A stretch of 64,000 nucleotides of DNA from Peptococcaceae bacterium BICA1-7 (GCA_000802095.1 JUEB01000033.1:124001-188000), one strand, 5' to 3'; shown: positions 25,695 through 33,670, numbered from the stretch's first letter. The notes: generated from the letters alone by a model not told the origin. Numbers and translations are program-made.

Positions 25695-26243
25695 ATGACA
25701 ACATTAGAGCAAGTGGAAAAACTATCTGTTATGGCAAATATAAGTTACGAAGAGGCAAAGGATGCCATAGACAAGTCAAACGGAGATTTACTCGAAGCAA
25801 TTATCTATCTGGAGAAACAGGGAAAGATACACGCGCCTGCCGGAGGCGGTCATTACAGTAGCGAAAAAACCATAGATACAGGCGCCCCGTCCTATAAAGA
25901 TAATTACTCGGAAAAGAATCAGCATAACTGCAACAAGGGAAAGTCCTTTATTAATACATTAAAAAATATTGGGAAATTTTGCTTAAAAATGTTCCACAAG
26001 GGCAATACAAATTCCTTTGAAGTGCTTAAGAGTGGGGAAGTCAAAGCATCTTTTCCTGTCACTGTCCTTGCTGTGCTGCTTATCTTCGCCTTTTGGGTGA
26101 CCATTCCACTGATAATTATTGGACTGTTCTTTGGTTTGCGCTATCGTTTCAGCGGACCTGATTTTAGCGGCACCACCATCAATGACGCGATGAATAGCGC
26201 TTCTGAGGCCGCTGAAAATCTCAAAAAGTCCATAAATATCTAA
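25695..26243 (+). CDS. UBA-like/DUF4342 membrane protein
   Basis: The 182-residue protein has an N-terminal TS-N/UBA-like three-helix domain (LEQVEKLSVMANISYEEAKD, AIDKSNGDLLEAIIYLEKQG), a polar linker and a DUF4342-type C-terminal domain (SFEVLKSGEVKASFPVTVLA). The C-terminal domain has one long hydrophobic helix, and the protein ends in an amphipathic tail. ATG 25695 follows AAGGGGGAG. It lies 27 bases before a two-component pair and is probably co-transcribed with it, which is a common arrangement of DUF4342 proteins in Firmicutes. Function unknown. Confidence 0.78.
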   Translation: MTTLEQVEKLSVMANISYEEAKDAIDKSNGDLLEAIIYLEKQGKIHAPAGGGHYSSEKTIDTGAPSYKDNYSEKNQHNCNKGKSFINTLKNIGKFCLKMFHKGNTNSFEVLKSGEVKASFPVTVLAVLLIFAFWVTIPLIIIGLFFGLRYRFSGPDFSGTTINDAMNSASEAAENLKKSINI

Positions 26244-26270
26244 CAAATTTTTTGAAATGGTGGGACTTCC

Positions 26271-26948
26271 ATGAGCCCGAAAGTACTGATCATTGAGGAT
26301 GAAGAAAAGATTGCCCGGTTTATAGAACTGGAGCTTGGCTATGAAGGATATACCACGACAAAGGCCTTTGATGGCAGAACAGGTCTCGAACTGGCAGAGA
26401 CAGGCCAGTTCGACCTTGTTTTGCTGGATGTTATGCTGCCTCAGCTGAGCGGCATGGAAGTTCTGCGTAGAATTCGCCGAACCACCTCCGTTCCCATCAT
26501 CATGCTTACGGCACGAGACAGCGTGATGGATAAGGTTTCCGGACTTGACAGCGGAGCGAGCGATTATATTACCAAGCCTTTTGCCATAGAGGAACTTCTC
26601 GCACGTATCCGCAATGCCCTCCGGAAAACAATGCCTGAAGACGCGGGGGTACTGTCCGCCTCTGGTCTTCTGCTGGATGCGGGCCGCCGTACTGTTACCA
26701 TGCTGGGTAAGCCCATTGATCTGACAAAACGTGAATTTGACCTGCTTCATTTTCTGTTAAAGAATAAGGGAATGGTAATTTCCCGGGAAACACTGCTGGA
26801 GAATGTATGGGGCTTTGATTTTTCGGGGGAAACCAACGCTGTGGATGTTTACGTGCGTTTTCTCCGTGGAAAAATTGACGAGGTGTTCAATATTAAATTC
26901 ATCCACACAGTCAGGGGAGTAGGATATGTGATTAAAGATGAAAAGTGA
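26271..26948 (+). CDS. OmpR-family response regulator
   Basis: The 225-residue protein has a receiver domain with the acidic pair IEDEE, phosphoacceptor Asp53 in LVLLDVMLP and Lys in DYITKPF. A winged-helix OmpR output domain follows (LTKREFDLLHFLLKNKGMVI, VYVRFLRGKIDEVF, VRGVGYVI). The last four codons overlap the kinase start. With the UBA-DUF4342 gene and the kinase it forms a three-gene operon; the target genes are not visible here. Confidence 0.92.
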   Translation: MSPKVLIIEDEEKIARFIELELGYEGYTTTKAFDGRTGLELAETGQFDLVLLDVMLPQLSGMEVLRRIRRTTSVPIIMLTARDSVMDKVSGLDSGASDYITKPFAIEELLARIRNALRKTMPEDAGVLSASGLLLDAGRRTVTMLGKPIDLTKREFDLLHFLLKNKGMVISRETLLENVWGFDFSGETNAVDVYVRFLRGKIDEVFNIKFIHTVRGVGYVIKDEK

Positions 26949-28431
26949 GACAGCAAACAGTCCTCCCAGCCGTGTTAGCAATGGAAAACAGTTTTCTATC
27001 GCATGGAAGCTCAATGTAAAAGTATTTTTTGGTTTACTGAGGCTTTTTTTGATCCTTAACATAGTTCTATGCCTGGTGTCTGCTGCAGGGCTAATTGTAC
27101 GCGCGGAGCAGACCGTGTCGGCGGCGGCCGAAATGCTAAATCAAACGGGGCTGCCTACCCCGGATTCGGAAGATTGGCTTGTGCTCACCGGATACAGTAT
27201 TGCTCTGCAAACGGGAGAAGCGAAAGGATTCCAAATTCCCAAAATCCTTCAGCCCCATCTTTCAAAACAGATTGCGTCAGGTGTCAGGAGTATTGAACTG
27301 ACAGATTCGGAAAACTTGACCGCCTGGGGACTATTACAGGATGTTACCTACAATGTGACAGTTGAAGCCGGTAATCAATCTTATCGTATTTCCTACCGCC
27401 CTCAAAAGACCCTTCAGATATTTGCAGGTATGTTTGCCATAGTTTTTCTTCTAGAGCTTATCATGCTGTTCCGCAGCATTTTCACAAGCGCAAGAATGAT
27501 CCGGAAAACCCTCCGGCCCATTCAAGAATTGGCAGAAGCAGCGCAAAACCTCAGTACCGAAAGCATCTTTGAACCGGAACAACTAAGAGTTCTGGCAGGC
27601 AAGCTAGATAACATCAATGCCACAAGACTGGATACAAGAATTTCAGTGGGCGAAACCCAAAGCGAACTGAAGAGCCTCGCATCAGCCATTAATGGGATGT
27701 TGGATCGAATCAACCAATCCTACCGTTCCCAGGTGCGCTTTGTATCTGATGCGTCCCATGAACTAAGGACACCAATTTCCGTTATTCAAGGGTATGCAAA
27801 TCTGCTGGATCGCTGGGGGAAAAAGGATGAAAAGACGTTGCAGGAATCCATTGATGCCATAAAAGATGAAACAGCGAATATGAAGGGTTTGGTGGAACAG
27901 CTTTTGTTTCTGGCACGGGGCGACAATAACACCATGACTCTATTGGTAGAGCATTTTGAACTGTCCGCTCTTGCCGAGGAAGTGCTGCGGGAAACGCAGA
28001 TGATCGACGACGGGCACCAATACGTTTCGTTTGTTACCCCCGTTTTCATTAAAGCTGATAAAAGCCTTGTCAAACAGGCAGCGCGGATTCTGATAGACAA
28101 TGCTATGAAATACACACCACCGGGCAAAAAGATTACCATTTCTGTTTCCGGTGCAGATGGCTATGCCCGCCTGACCGTACAGGATGAAGGCATTGGCATT
28201 GCGCCCGAGGCGGTTCCCAATATTTTTGAGCGTTTCTTCCGCACCGACGAGTCCCGCGCAAAAGCCACTGGCGGCGCGGGGTTGGGTTTATCCATTGCAA
28301 AGTGGATTACCGAGCGGCATGGCGGGTACATTGAAGTATTAAGCAGACTTGAGATAGGCACCAGAATTTCTATTTATTTCCCAACAGCGCCTGAGAATCA
28401 TACACAAATCGCTGGAAAGTTTTCAGATTAA
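26938..28431 (+). CDS. Sensor histidine kinase, partner of the OmpR-type regulator
   Basis: The 497-residue membrane kinase has TM1 near residues 30-55, an extracytoplasmic domain of about 105 residues, TM2 at ~160-178 and a HAMP-like linker. The HisKA box FVSDASHELRTPISVIQGY has phosphoacceptor His274. The HATPase_c domain has ILIDNAMKYTPPG, VQDEGIGIAPEAV, FERFFRTDESR and GGAGLGLSIAKWI. It overlaps the regulator gene by 11 bases. The signal is unknown. Confidence 0.92.
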   Translation: MKSETANSPPSRVSNGKQFSIAWKLNVKVFFGLLRLFLILNIVLCLVSAAGLIVRAEQTVSAAAEMLNQTGLPTPDSEDWLVLTGYSIALQTGEAKGFQIPKILQPHLSKQIASGVRSIELTDSENLTAWGLLQDVTYNVTVEAGNQSYRISYRPQKTLQIFAGMFAIVFLLELIMLFRSIFTSARMIRKTLRPIQELAEAAQNLSTESIFEPEQLRVLAGKLDNINATRLDTRISVGETQSELKSLASAINGMLDRINQSYRSQVRFVSDASHELRTPISVIQGYANLLDRWGKKDEKTLQESIDAIKDETANMKGLVEQLLFLARGDNNTMTLLVEHFELSALAEEVLRETQMIDDGHQYVSFVTPVFIKADKSLVKQAARILIDNAMKYTPPGKKITISVSGADGYARLTVQDEGIGIAPEAVPNIFERFFRTDESRAKATGGAGLGLSIAKWITERHGGYIEVLSRLEIGTRISIYFPTAPENHTQIAGKFSD

Positions 28432-28445
28432 GGTCTCGCTACTAA

Positions 28446-28512
28446 TGTTTGTCCCGCCAGCCCTCCGGGTATTAATCTGAAAGCAAGGCCGTTTAGGTGA
28501 CGCCTTAGCCTA
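28446..28512 (-). repeat. tmRNA-derived repeat, copy F (central fragment)
   Basis: TGTTTGTCCCGCCAGCCCTC, AATCTGAAAGCAAGGCCGTT and TTAGGTGACGCCTTAGCC align to the middle of tmRNA (TTGTCCCGCCAGACCTCC, TGGCCTGAAAGCTAGCCCGT) in the same direction as the intact gene. Both ends are missing. Confidence 0.6.
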
Positions 28513-28520
28513 CCGTAATA

Positions 28521-28682
28521 TTAAGGTTGCTTTCTTCCAAGATATTTAGAGAGATACACCGCACCTGCCACTGAGGTATTGACAGGCTCGCTGAATGTAA
28601 CCACTATGTTGCCGCTTATGGAAATGCCTGTGCCGCCGGGAGTTACGCCGGTTACGGTTGTCCCGTCGATATCATAATCCGG
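28521..28682 (-). pseudogene. Bacterial Ig-like (Big_5/SbsA-type) domain fragment
   Basis: About 53 codons on the minus strand read as an Ig-like surface-protein domain: TVTGVTPGGTGISISGNIVV, then TFSEPVNTSVAGAVYLS, closing at TAA (28521-28523). There is no start codon or ribosome site. It is the leftover of a larger adhesin or surface protein in a stretch of broken sequence. Confidence 0.5.
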
Positions 28683-28693
28683 CCGGTGCTAAG

Positions 28694-28730
28694 ATACGTC
28701 CCTGAATTGGATAAGGGGGCGTATTTTTAA
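28694..28730 (+). terminator. Possible intrinsic terminator
   Basis: ATACGTCCC (28694-28702) pairs, with one wobble, with GGGGCGTAT ending at 28724, followed by a T-rich run. It lies upstream of a small gene and may end read-through transcription from the two-component operon. Confidence 0.5.
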
Positions 28731-28788
28731 TTTTATGGGGATAATATTCCTGTAGTTAGTAAAAATGAAAAATTGGAGGTGATACCTT

Positions 28789-28956
28789 TTGTCAGACCGT
28801 GGCACAAGCAATAGCCCTAATACAAGAAACCCTGAACGTCCGCCTGGAAAACCTTCCAGATTGGACCAATTTGCGGATGATATTTTTGAGGGGAGCGAAA
28901 GGGCCCAGGAAAAGCTAGGTGTAACATCCAGGCAGGAGAAAAAAACCTTTAAATAA
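28789..28956 (+). CDS. 55-residue hydrophilic protein, unknown
   Basis: A TTG at 28789 lies eight bases after GGAGGT. The frame encodes a polar, Pro/Arg/Lys-rich N-terminal half (SPNTRNPERPPGKPSR) and an acidic middle (LDQFADDIFEGSERAQEKLG), ending at TAA 28954-28956, and is followed by a terminator. The good ribosome site and composition suggest a real small gene. No family is recognised and no membrane segment is seen. Confidence 0.5.
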   Translation: MSDRGTSNSPNTRNPERPPGKPSRLDQFADDIFEGSERAQEKLGVTSRQEKKTFK

Positions 28957-29004
28957 TGATTAAGTTATAGAAGACGTACCTTACCCACTTATAACCAGAC
29001 AGGC

Positions 29005-29035
29005 AAAAAAGCGAGTTGTCAAACACTCGCTTTTT
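29005..29035. terminator. Hairpin terminator before tmRNA-like copy B
   Basis: AAAAAGCGAGT, loop TGTCAAAC, ACTCGCTTTTT forms a symmetric terminator usable in both directions. The tmRNA-like copy B starts 15 bases to the right. Confidence 0.85.
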
Positions 29036-29049
29036 CCCATTTTATGTAT

Positions 29050-29171
29050 TGGTGTAGGCGGGGGCATCTTAATCTGCATCCGAAAGAACACCACAGGAGT
29101 GCTACGTGCGCGCCCTTGGCGGCCACAGTTAGCCTACTTGGAAATATCTCTATAATTGTCCCGCCAGACCT
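29050..29171 (-). repeat. tmRNA-derived repeat, copy B (3' third)
   Basis: TGGTGTAGGCGGGGGCATCT, TCCGAAAGAACACCACAGGA, CGCGCCCTTGGCGGCCACAG and ATAATTGTCCCGCCAGACCT follow the intact tmRNA closely, with a deletion after GGAGTG. The T-arm is again replaced by GGGCATCTTAATCT, as in the copies at 23391 and 33288. Confidence 0.78.
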
Positions 29172-29257
29172 TTATACTAGTTAACTATTCTTGATTAAAA
29201 AATTATGTGAGTAGCATATATAGGCTATTAATTTGGGGTAATATAGAAAAAATATTT

Positions 29258-29881
29258 ATGGAGCAACCTATACTTATGGATTATCTATACCTCGCTGCGG
29301 AACTTTTTGTTGGGTTTTTTTCATTATTTATTGTAGTGAAATTAGTGGGCAAGACACAGCTTAGCCAGATAACTCCGTTTGATTTTATATCAGCTTTAGT
29401 GTTGGGTGAATTGCTGGGAAATGCAGTATATGATGAAGAAACCGGTTTAGTTTTTATCCTTTACGCGTTGGCCCTTTGGGCCATGCTACATGTTGCCTTT
29501 GAATATGTTGGCCAAAAATTTATAAAGGCAAGGAGTTTTACACTTGGTAATCCCTCTATAGTTATTCGAAATGGAAAGATAGACCGACAGCAGTTAAAAC
29601 AGAATAAAATAAACATAAACCAGCTTCAAACACTACTCCGGCAAAAAGATGTCTTTTCAGTACGAGAAGTGGAATTTGCAATTCTAGAGCCAAACGGGAC
29701 AATATCAGTTCTTAAAAAATCCCTCTATCAAACAACGGAGCTTAAAGATCTAAATATAAAAGCCAAGGATGTATATCTACCCTTTACAATTATAAGTGAT
29801 GGCACAGTATTATGGGATAATATCAAAGAATGCGGGTTTGACAAAAACTGGCTGGATTTACAGTTTCCAACAATGGTATAA
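29258..29881 (+). CDS. DUF421 membrane protein, copy 3
   Basis: The ~207-residue DUF421 protein has N-terminal helices (YLYLAAELFVGFFSLFIVVK, FDFISALVLGELLGNAV) and the conserved cytoplasmic part (GNPSIVIRNGKIDRQQLKQN, ININQLQTLLRQKDVFSVRE, EFAILEPNGTISVLKK). The start is uncertain: ATG 29258 is chosen, with 29207 and 29276 also possible, and none has a strong ribosome site. It stands apart from the DUF421 pair at 23.7-25.2 kb, separated by the two-component operon and repeat remnants. Confidence 0.78.
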   Translation: MEQPILMDYLYLAAELFVGFFSLFIVVKLVGKTQLSQITPFDFISALVLGELLGNAVYDEETGLVFILYALALWAMLHVAFEYVGQKFIKARSFTLGNPSIVIRNGKIDRQQLKQNKININQLQTLLRQKDVFSVREVEFAILEPNGTISVLKKSLYQTTELKDLNIKAKDVYLPFTIISDGTVLWDNIKECGFDKNWLDLQFPTMV

Positions 29882-29885
29882 AAAG

Positions 29886-30003
29886 CCCCAGGGAAGTATA
29901 TTACGCCGAGTGGCTGGAAGGAGACGGCATGTATATTGTGACATTCAATGAGTTTAACTACCCTTCTTCTCCACTGGCAAAGATAGGAGATGTATTCAAG
30001 TAA
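29886..30003 (+). pseudogene. C-terminal fragment of an unknown protein
   Basis: A 39-codon open stretch reads SPREVYYAEWLEGDGMYIV and FNEFNYPSSPLAKIGDVFK and ends at TAA 30001-30003. It has no start and directly abuts the DUF421 stop. It looks like the tail of a lost gene. The remaining bases to 30125 show nothing. Confidence 0.35.
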
Positions 30004-30125
30004 GGGTTGCCCTATGAAATACTATTTTGGAAAGGGGAATTAATACTTTTTTATTGGGTACCACGTTTTTAACAGAGCAGTATATTAAGGGATAAACCGA
30101 AAATCCCTGGAGCCTTCGGCTATAG

Positions 30126-31046
30126 TCACGCTTTTAGCTTGGTGACAAGCCCTTCACTATCACGAAGCACCAGTTTTTTTTCTATTAATTCCTTCATTAC
30201 GTCTTCGTAAACAGACCTGTACTGTTTTTTGAAATAAAAATCAACAGTTTCCAAATACCAGAACGTGCTCATTATATATTCGAATAAACCCTCATAGGTG
30301 TATCCGGGTTTCATTAACAAGGTGTAAAGAAGTATTTTTTTCAACAGGTCGCGACCTATACGTTCCGGTTGTTCCAAAAAGTATTCCAAACGCTTTTGGC
30401 ATTGATAAATGGCTTTTCTGGCGGTATAAATTATACTCCCGTGGCCGGGGTAAATGGTGGAGATATCCAATTTGGCTAACTTTTCTAAAGATTTCTGTTG
30501 TAAAAAGGGGGATATACTGCCTTCGACCCTAATGTTTAAAACTCCAAAATCCCCATTCCATACTGTGTCAGAGGAGATTAAGAAACGGTGTTCTGGGGAG
30601 TATAGAGAAATCATTCCAGAAGCATGGCCGGGAGTGTGAATCAAAATCAGCTCCAGTTTGTCCAGCAATATTACTTCTCCGTCCTCAAGGCTGCGGCTGA
30701 CAGGGAAGAAATCTGCTTCCTGGACAAAATAGCGCCACCAGGTGTTCCAGTCGTTTTTTTTCTCTATATTATAGCGGTCAATGGAGTGCATTGCTATTGC
30801 ACAGCCTGACAGGTCGTAGATGGCTTTATTGCCGCCAATGTGGTCACAGTGAGCGTGGGTGGAGATTATTAATTCCACTTTTTCAGGCTCAAGCCCGGTC
30901 TGCCTGATCAGGTAAAAAGTATCGTCAAGATGCTTTTTGTACCCAGTATCGATTAGCACTTTGTTATTGCCGTTGAAAACAAAGTGGTTAGCATTCAGCC
31001 AGCCGCGCTCAACAAAATAAAAGTGATCTACTATATTTTGAATCAC
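30126..31046 (-). CDS. Metallo-beta-lactamase-fold hydrolase
   Basis: The 306-residue protein has the metal motif STHAHCDHIGG (HxHxDH), a later ILIHTPGHASGMISLYSPE and STIYPGHGSIIY with further His ligands, and SSDTVW with the bridging Asp. A ~90-residue C-terminal extension with a winged-helix look follows, typical of glyoxalase-II/LACTB2-like hydrolases. The substrate is unknown. It stands alone with TraB downstream on the same strand. Confidence 0.85.
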   Translation of the reverse strand: MIQNIVDHFYFVERGWLNANHFVFNGNNKVLIDTGYKKHLDDTFYLIRQTGLEPEKVELIISTHAHCDHIGGNKAIYDLSGCAIAMHSIDRYNIEKKNDWNTWWRYFVQEADFFPVSRSLEDGEVILLDKLELILIHTPGHASGMISLYSPEHRFLISSDTVWNGDFGVLNIRVEGSISPFLQQKSLEKLAKLDISTIYPGHGSIIYTARKAIYQCQKRLEYFLEQPERIGRDLLKKILLYTLLMKPGYTYEGLFEYIMSTFWYLETVDFYFKKQYRSVYEDVMKELIEKKLVLRDSEGLVTKLKA

Positions 31047-31159
31047 CTGCTATCCCCCCTCTTAGCCACCGCTAAACGCTGAGGGTTTTTCCTCTAAACT
31101 TCAAATCAATGTTAGCATAATTATTCATCTGTTTCTATATTAAAACTGGCTCTAAGAAA

Positions 31160-32332
31160 CTACAAATTTTCTATAAATAAACGGATCACATCGGCTCCAC
31201 CAATCAATGTTCCTACTGAGCCTCCCACATTGGCTAAAGTAACGATTAGGAGAATTCTTGTTACCTTGTTATTCCAAAAACCCTTAAGGCTGAAAATATC
31301 CTCAGCAAGATTTTCAAAGTCTCTTACACTGGGCCGGCGAATATAGGCCTGAGTAAGACCGGCAAACCACCCAGCCGCAATTAAGGGATGTAAAGTGGTT
31401 ATTGGAGCGACAACAAAGGCGGTCAAAATGGAAAACGGATGCCCAAAAGCAAGCGCAGTTCCTAAAGCTGCTAAACATCCAGTCCACAGCACCCAACTCA
31501 AGGTTTGCTGAGCTCCCGCAGAAGGATTGGCAATAAAGGTATAAACAATAAGGACAATAATAAGGGCTGGTACTGACCAACCAATTATTTTTGTGGTTTT
31601 GGACTTAGCCGGAACCCTGGTTAAGACTCCTAAATCATGTTCTTTTTTTATTTCTTCTTTAATGCCGGGAACGTGTGCAGCTCCAAGGACAGCAACTACC
31701 TTTTGCCCTGGAGCCTCTTTAATTTTCTGGGCCAAATATTGATCCCGCTCATCAATTAAGGGAATCTTTAACTTAGGAAAGCTTTTAGTAAAATCATTGA
31801 GTATAGAGTTTAGCATATCTTGAGACTTTAATTCTTCAAGTTCCTCTTCGGTAATGCTCTCATCAGCAAAAATACTAAGGATAATCTCCATCATAAGCTT
31901 GATTTTTCCCCAAAAACCTACACTATGCCAGATACGAGAAAAGGTTATTTGAATATTTCTGTCAGCCAGTACTAAGTTTGCACCTATCTCTTTTGCTGAA
32001 TCAATTCCCTGAATCATTTCCTGTCCGGCATTAATTCCAAATTGTTTGGCTATACGTTTTTGGAAAGATGAAAATACCAGATTTGCTAAAAGCAAAGTGG
32101 CTTTCTTTTCTTTAATTATTTTAAAGATATCAGTATCCTGCCATTTGTTTCCTTCCACTATCGTTTGATATCTTTGTTCATCCAATTCTATACAAACAGA
32201 GTCGGGTCTTTCTAATTCAATAACTTCCTTCACTTGCTCCGCGCTATGCTTTGATACATGGGCAGTCGCAATCAATATGAACTCTTTACCAGCTTGATTT
32301 AATCTCGTAATATTTTGGGTATCTCCGGGCAT
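31160..32332 (-). CDS. TraB/PrgY family membrane protein
   Basis: The 390-residue protein opens EFILIATAHVSKHSAEQVKE with ELERPDSVCIELDEQRYQTI, the TraB/GumN-type putative metalloprotease fold. ANLVFSSFQKRIAKQFGINAGQ and KVVAVLGAAHVPGI follow, and three to four membrane helices fill the C-terminal third. In Enterococcus TraB limits pheromone activity, and more generally these are thought to be membrane proteases or chaperones. The ATG is at 32332. The function here is not given by the neighbours. Confidence 0.85.
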   Translation of the reverse strand: MPGDTQNITRLNQAGKEFILIATAHVSKHSAEQVKEVIELERPDSVCIELDEQRYQTIVEGNKWQDTDIFKIIKEKKATLLLANLVFSSFQKRIAKQFGINAGQEMIQGIDSAKEIGANLVLADRNIQITFSRIWHSVGFWGKIKLMMEIILSIFADESITEEELEELKSQDMLNSILNDFTKSFPKLKIPLIDERDQYLAQKIKEAPGQKVVAVLGAAHVPGIKEEIKKEHDLGVLTRVPAKSKTTKIIGWSVPALIIVLIVYTFIANPSAGAQQTLSWVLWTGCLAALGTALAFGHPFSILTAFVVAPITTLHPLIAAGWFAGLTQAYIRRPSVRDFENLAEDIFSLKGFWNNKVTRILLIVTLANVGGSVGTLIGGADVIRLFIENL

Positions 32333-32461
32333 AAATTACCTTCCTTTATATTTTAATCTCCTTATTATAATTGATCTTTCGTTACCGGTCACCTAAGTTG
32401 TTAAGTTATTTCATATATAAAGAAAAAAACTGCCCTTAGGCGTTTTCGTCTATACTGTTAT

Positions 32462-32541
32462 TGGTGGAGGCGGAATTAAGGGAGCGACAGCGCAGCGCTG
32501 TCGCTCCAATTATAGGTATTCCACCGTATTGCGGGCTGGTT
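32462..32541 (-). repeat. tmRNA-derived repeat, copy E (both ends kept, centre replaced by palindrome)
   Basis: TGGTGGAGGCGG matches the tmRNA 3' end. TCCACCGTATTGCGGGCTGG matches the 5' domain and is closest to the variant at 33288 (CCACCGTATTGCGGGCTG). Between them the whole centre is replaced by a perfect 13-bp inverted repeat with one centre base (32481-32507, GGAGCGACAGCGC and its complement). Confidence 0.65.
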
Positions 32542-32584
32542 AACAGTATTATACATCTTACCTCACCTATGAGTACAGAGGATC

Positions 32585-32761
32585 TCAAGTGCGCCCACCA
32601 GTAAATCTATCAGGACACCTTATATTCGTACTTAAGGTTTTTGCGGGCGGAATCGTAATAGCTAATGTAAGCGTTGTATTGACTGTAACATTGATCGGGC
32701 CGGCTCCGGCAGGGGTCGCAGCAGCTGATGGCGGAGTTGTGTCTATCTGGTATTTATCCAT
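32585..32761 (-). pseudogene. Short surface-protein (Ig-like) remnant
   Basis: A 58-residue frame from ATG 32761 reads YQIDTTPPSAAATPAGAGPI and NVTVNTTLTLAIT, resembling the junction before a bacterial Ig-like domain, and then loses similarity. No good ribosome site is seen. It is probably a fragment like the one at 28521, and possibly once part of the same kind of gene. Confidence 0.4.
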
Positions 32762-32790
32762 ACTAGCAGCTCACCTTTAGTCTAAACTTG

Positions 32791-33140
32791 TTATAAGCAT
32801 TTTCTCACATATTCAATTGGGTGCATGGTGCGGTTAGCTGTTTCTTCAACAGATAACCCCTGTTTCAAAAAGCGCTTAATAACGATTTCCATGCTTTCTC
32901 CAACCTCAATTATATGCATATCCGGGTCGTAAAATCGGATGACACGTTGACCCCATTCATATTCTTTTACATCATATTTAATTTCAGAGCTGTTTTTAAG
33001 ATGTTTTACAAAGCTATTCTAAATCCTCTTCTTCAAAATACAGTTCAAAATTATGTGACCCTTGAACCATATTATTTTTGTTGAAGACAACTAATTCTGC
33101 AAAATTTGCCTGCAGCGCTGAATTCACAAAATATCTATAG
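32791..33140 (-). pseudogene. VOC (glyoxalase-like) family pseudogene, truncated and frameshifted
   Basis: Minus-strand reading gives SALQANFAELVVFNKNNMVQ, SHNFELYFEEEDLE, a one-base frameshift near 33017, then FVKHLKNSSEIKYDVKEYEW, QRVIRFYDPDMHIIEVGESM and GLSVEETANRTMHPIEYVRK, ending TAA 32791-32793. This is the C-terminal three quarters of a vicinal-oxygen-chelate/glyoxalase-like protein. The N-terminus and start are missing. It is dead by two independent lesions. Confidence 0.65.
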
Positions 33141-33239
33141 ACAGATCAATTACTGTTTCCGCAATAGCAGGGATAATAGTACGCAGGCAGGATGGTGCCT
33201 GGCCCTTAACTTATTAACTTATTTGGGAGAATATAGCAA

Positions 33240-33262
33240 AAGCCGCCTATTTCAGGCGGCTT
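33240..33262. terminator. Hairpin next to full-length tmRNA pseudogene
   Basis: AAGCCGCCT (33240-33248), loop ATTTC, AGGCGGCTT (33254-33262). It lies 26 bases beyond the 3' side of the tmRNA-like copy A, the position a tmRNA terminator would have. Confidence 0.65.
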
Positions 33263-33287
33263 GGCTATTCTTAATAGTATTGATATT

Positions 33288-33641
33288 TGGTGGAGGCGGG
33301 GGCATCTTAATTCAGCGTCTGAAAGAACGACCACAGGAGTGTCTCCGAGCGCAGACTATGATTTAAATTTCACGCCCTTGGCGGCCACAGTCAGCCTCCT
33401 TGGGAACTATCTCGATAATTGTCCCGCCAGACCTCCGAGAATTGGCCTGAAAGCTGGCCCGTTTAAGTTATCCCCTAGCCCGGGCCACGGGCCCAACACA
33501 GGTAGGGGGTGAGTTGCTAATTAAGCAGTGTAAGCGTATTCGTTGTTGGCAATTATAAGTTTCCACCGTATTGCGGGCTGATGGAACCCCGGCTCGCTAC
33601 TCCTGCCATCTTTTCCACTGTCTGGTCATTCACGACCCGCA
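33288..33641 (-). pseudogene. Full-length tmRNA (ssrA) pseudogene, copy A
   Basis: Over about 300 bases this is nearly identical to the intact ssrA at 40930-41282, including pseudoknot regions and TACTCCTGCCATCTTTTCC of the 5' domain. Both tRNA-like ends are damaged. The T-arm GTTCAA is lost (GGGCATCTTAATTCAG on the plus strand), and the GGGGGCGTAATGG 5' end has become a degenerate GCGGGTCGTGAATG. The tag frame reads GGA AAC TTA TAA, so a stop precedes the tag, although ANNEYAYTA is still visible after it. It cannot be charged as tmRNA or encode a full tag. Confidence 0.85.
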
Positions 33642-33670
33642 CAACTTCGCGTTTCCGAATTACTTTACAG

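Noticed and set aside
33261-33512. Frame over tmRNA copy A resembling a frame at 40948-41154
   Set aside because: The similarity comes from both being translations of tmRNA sequence, not from a protein family.
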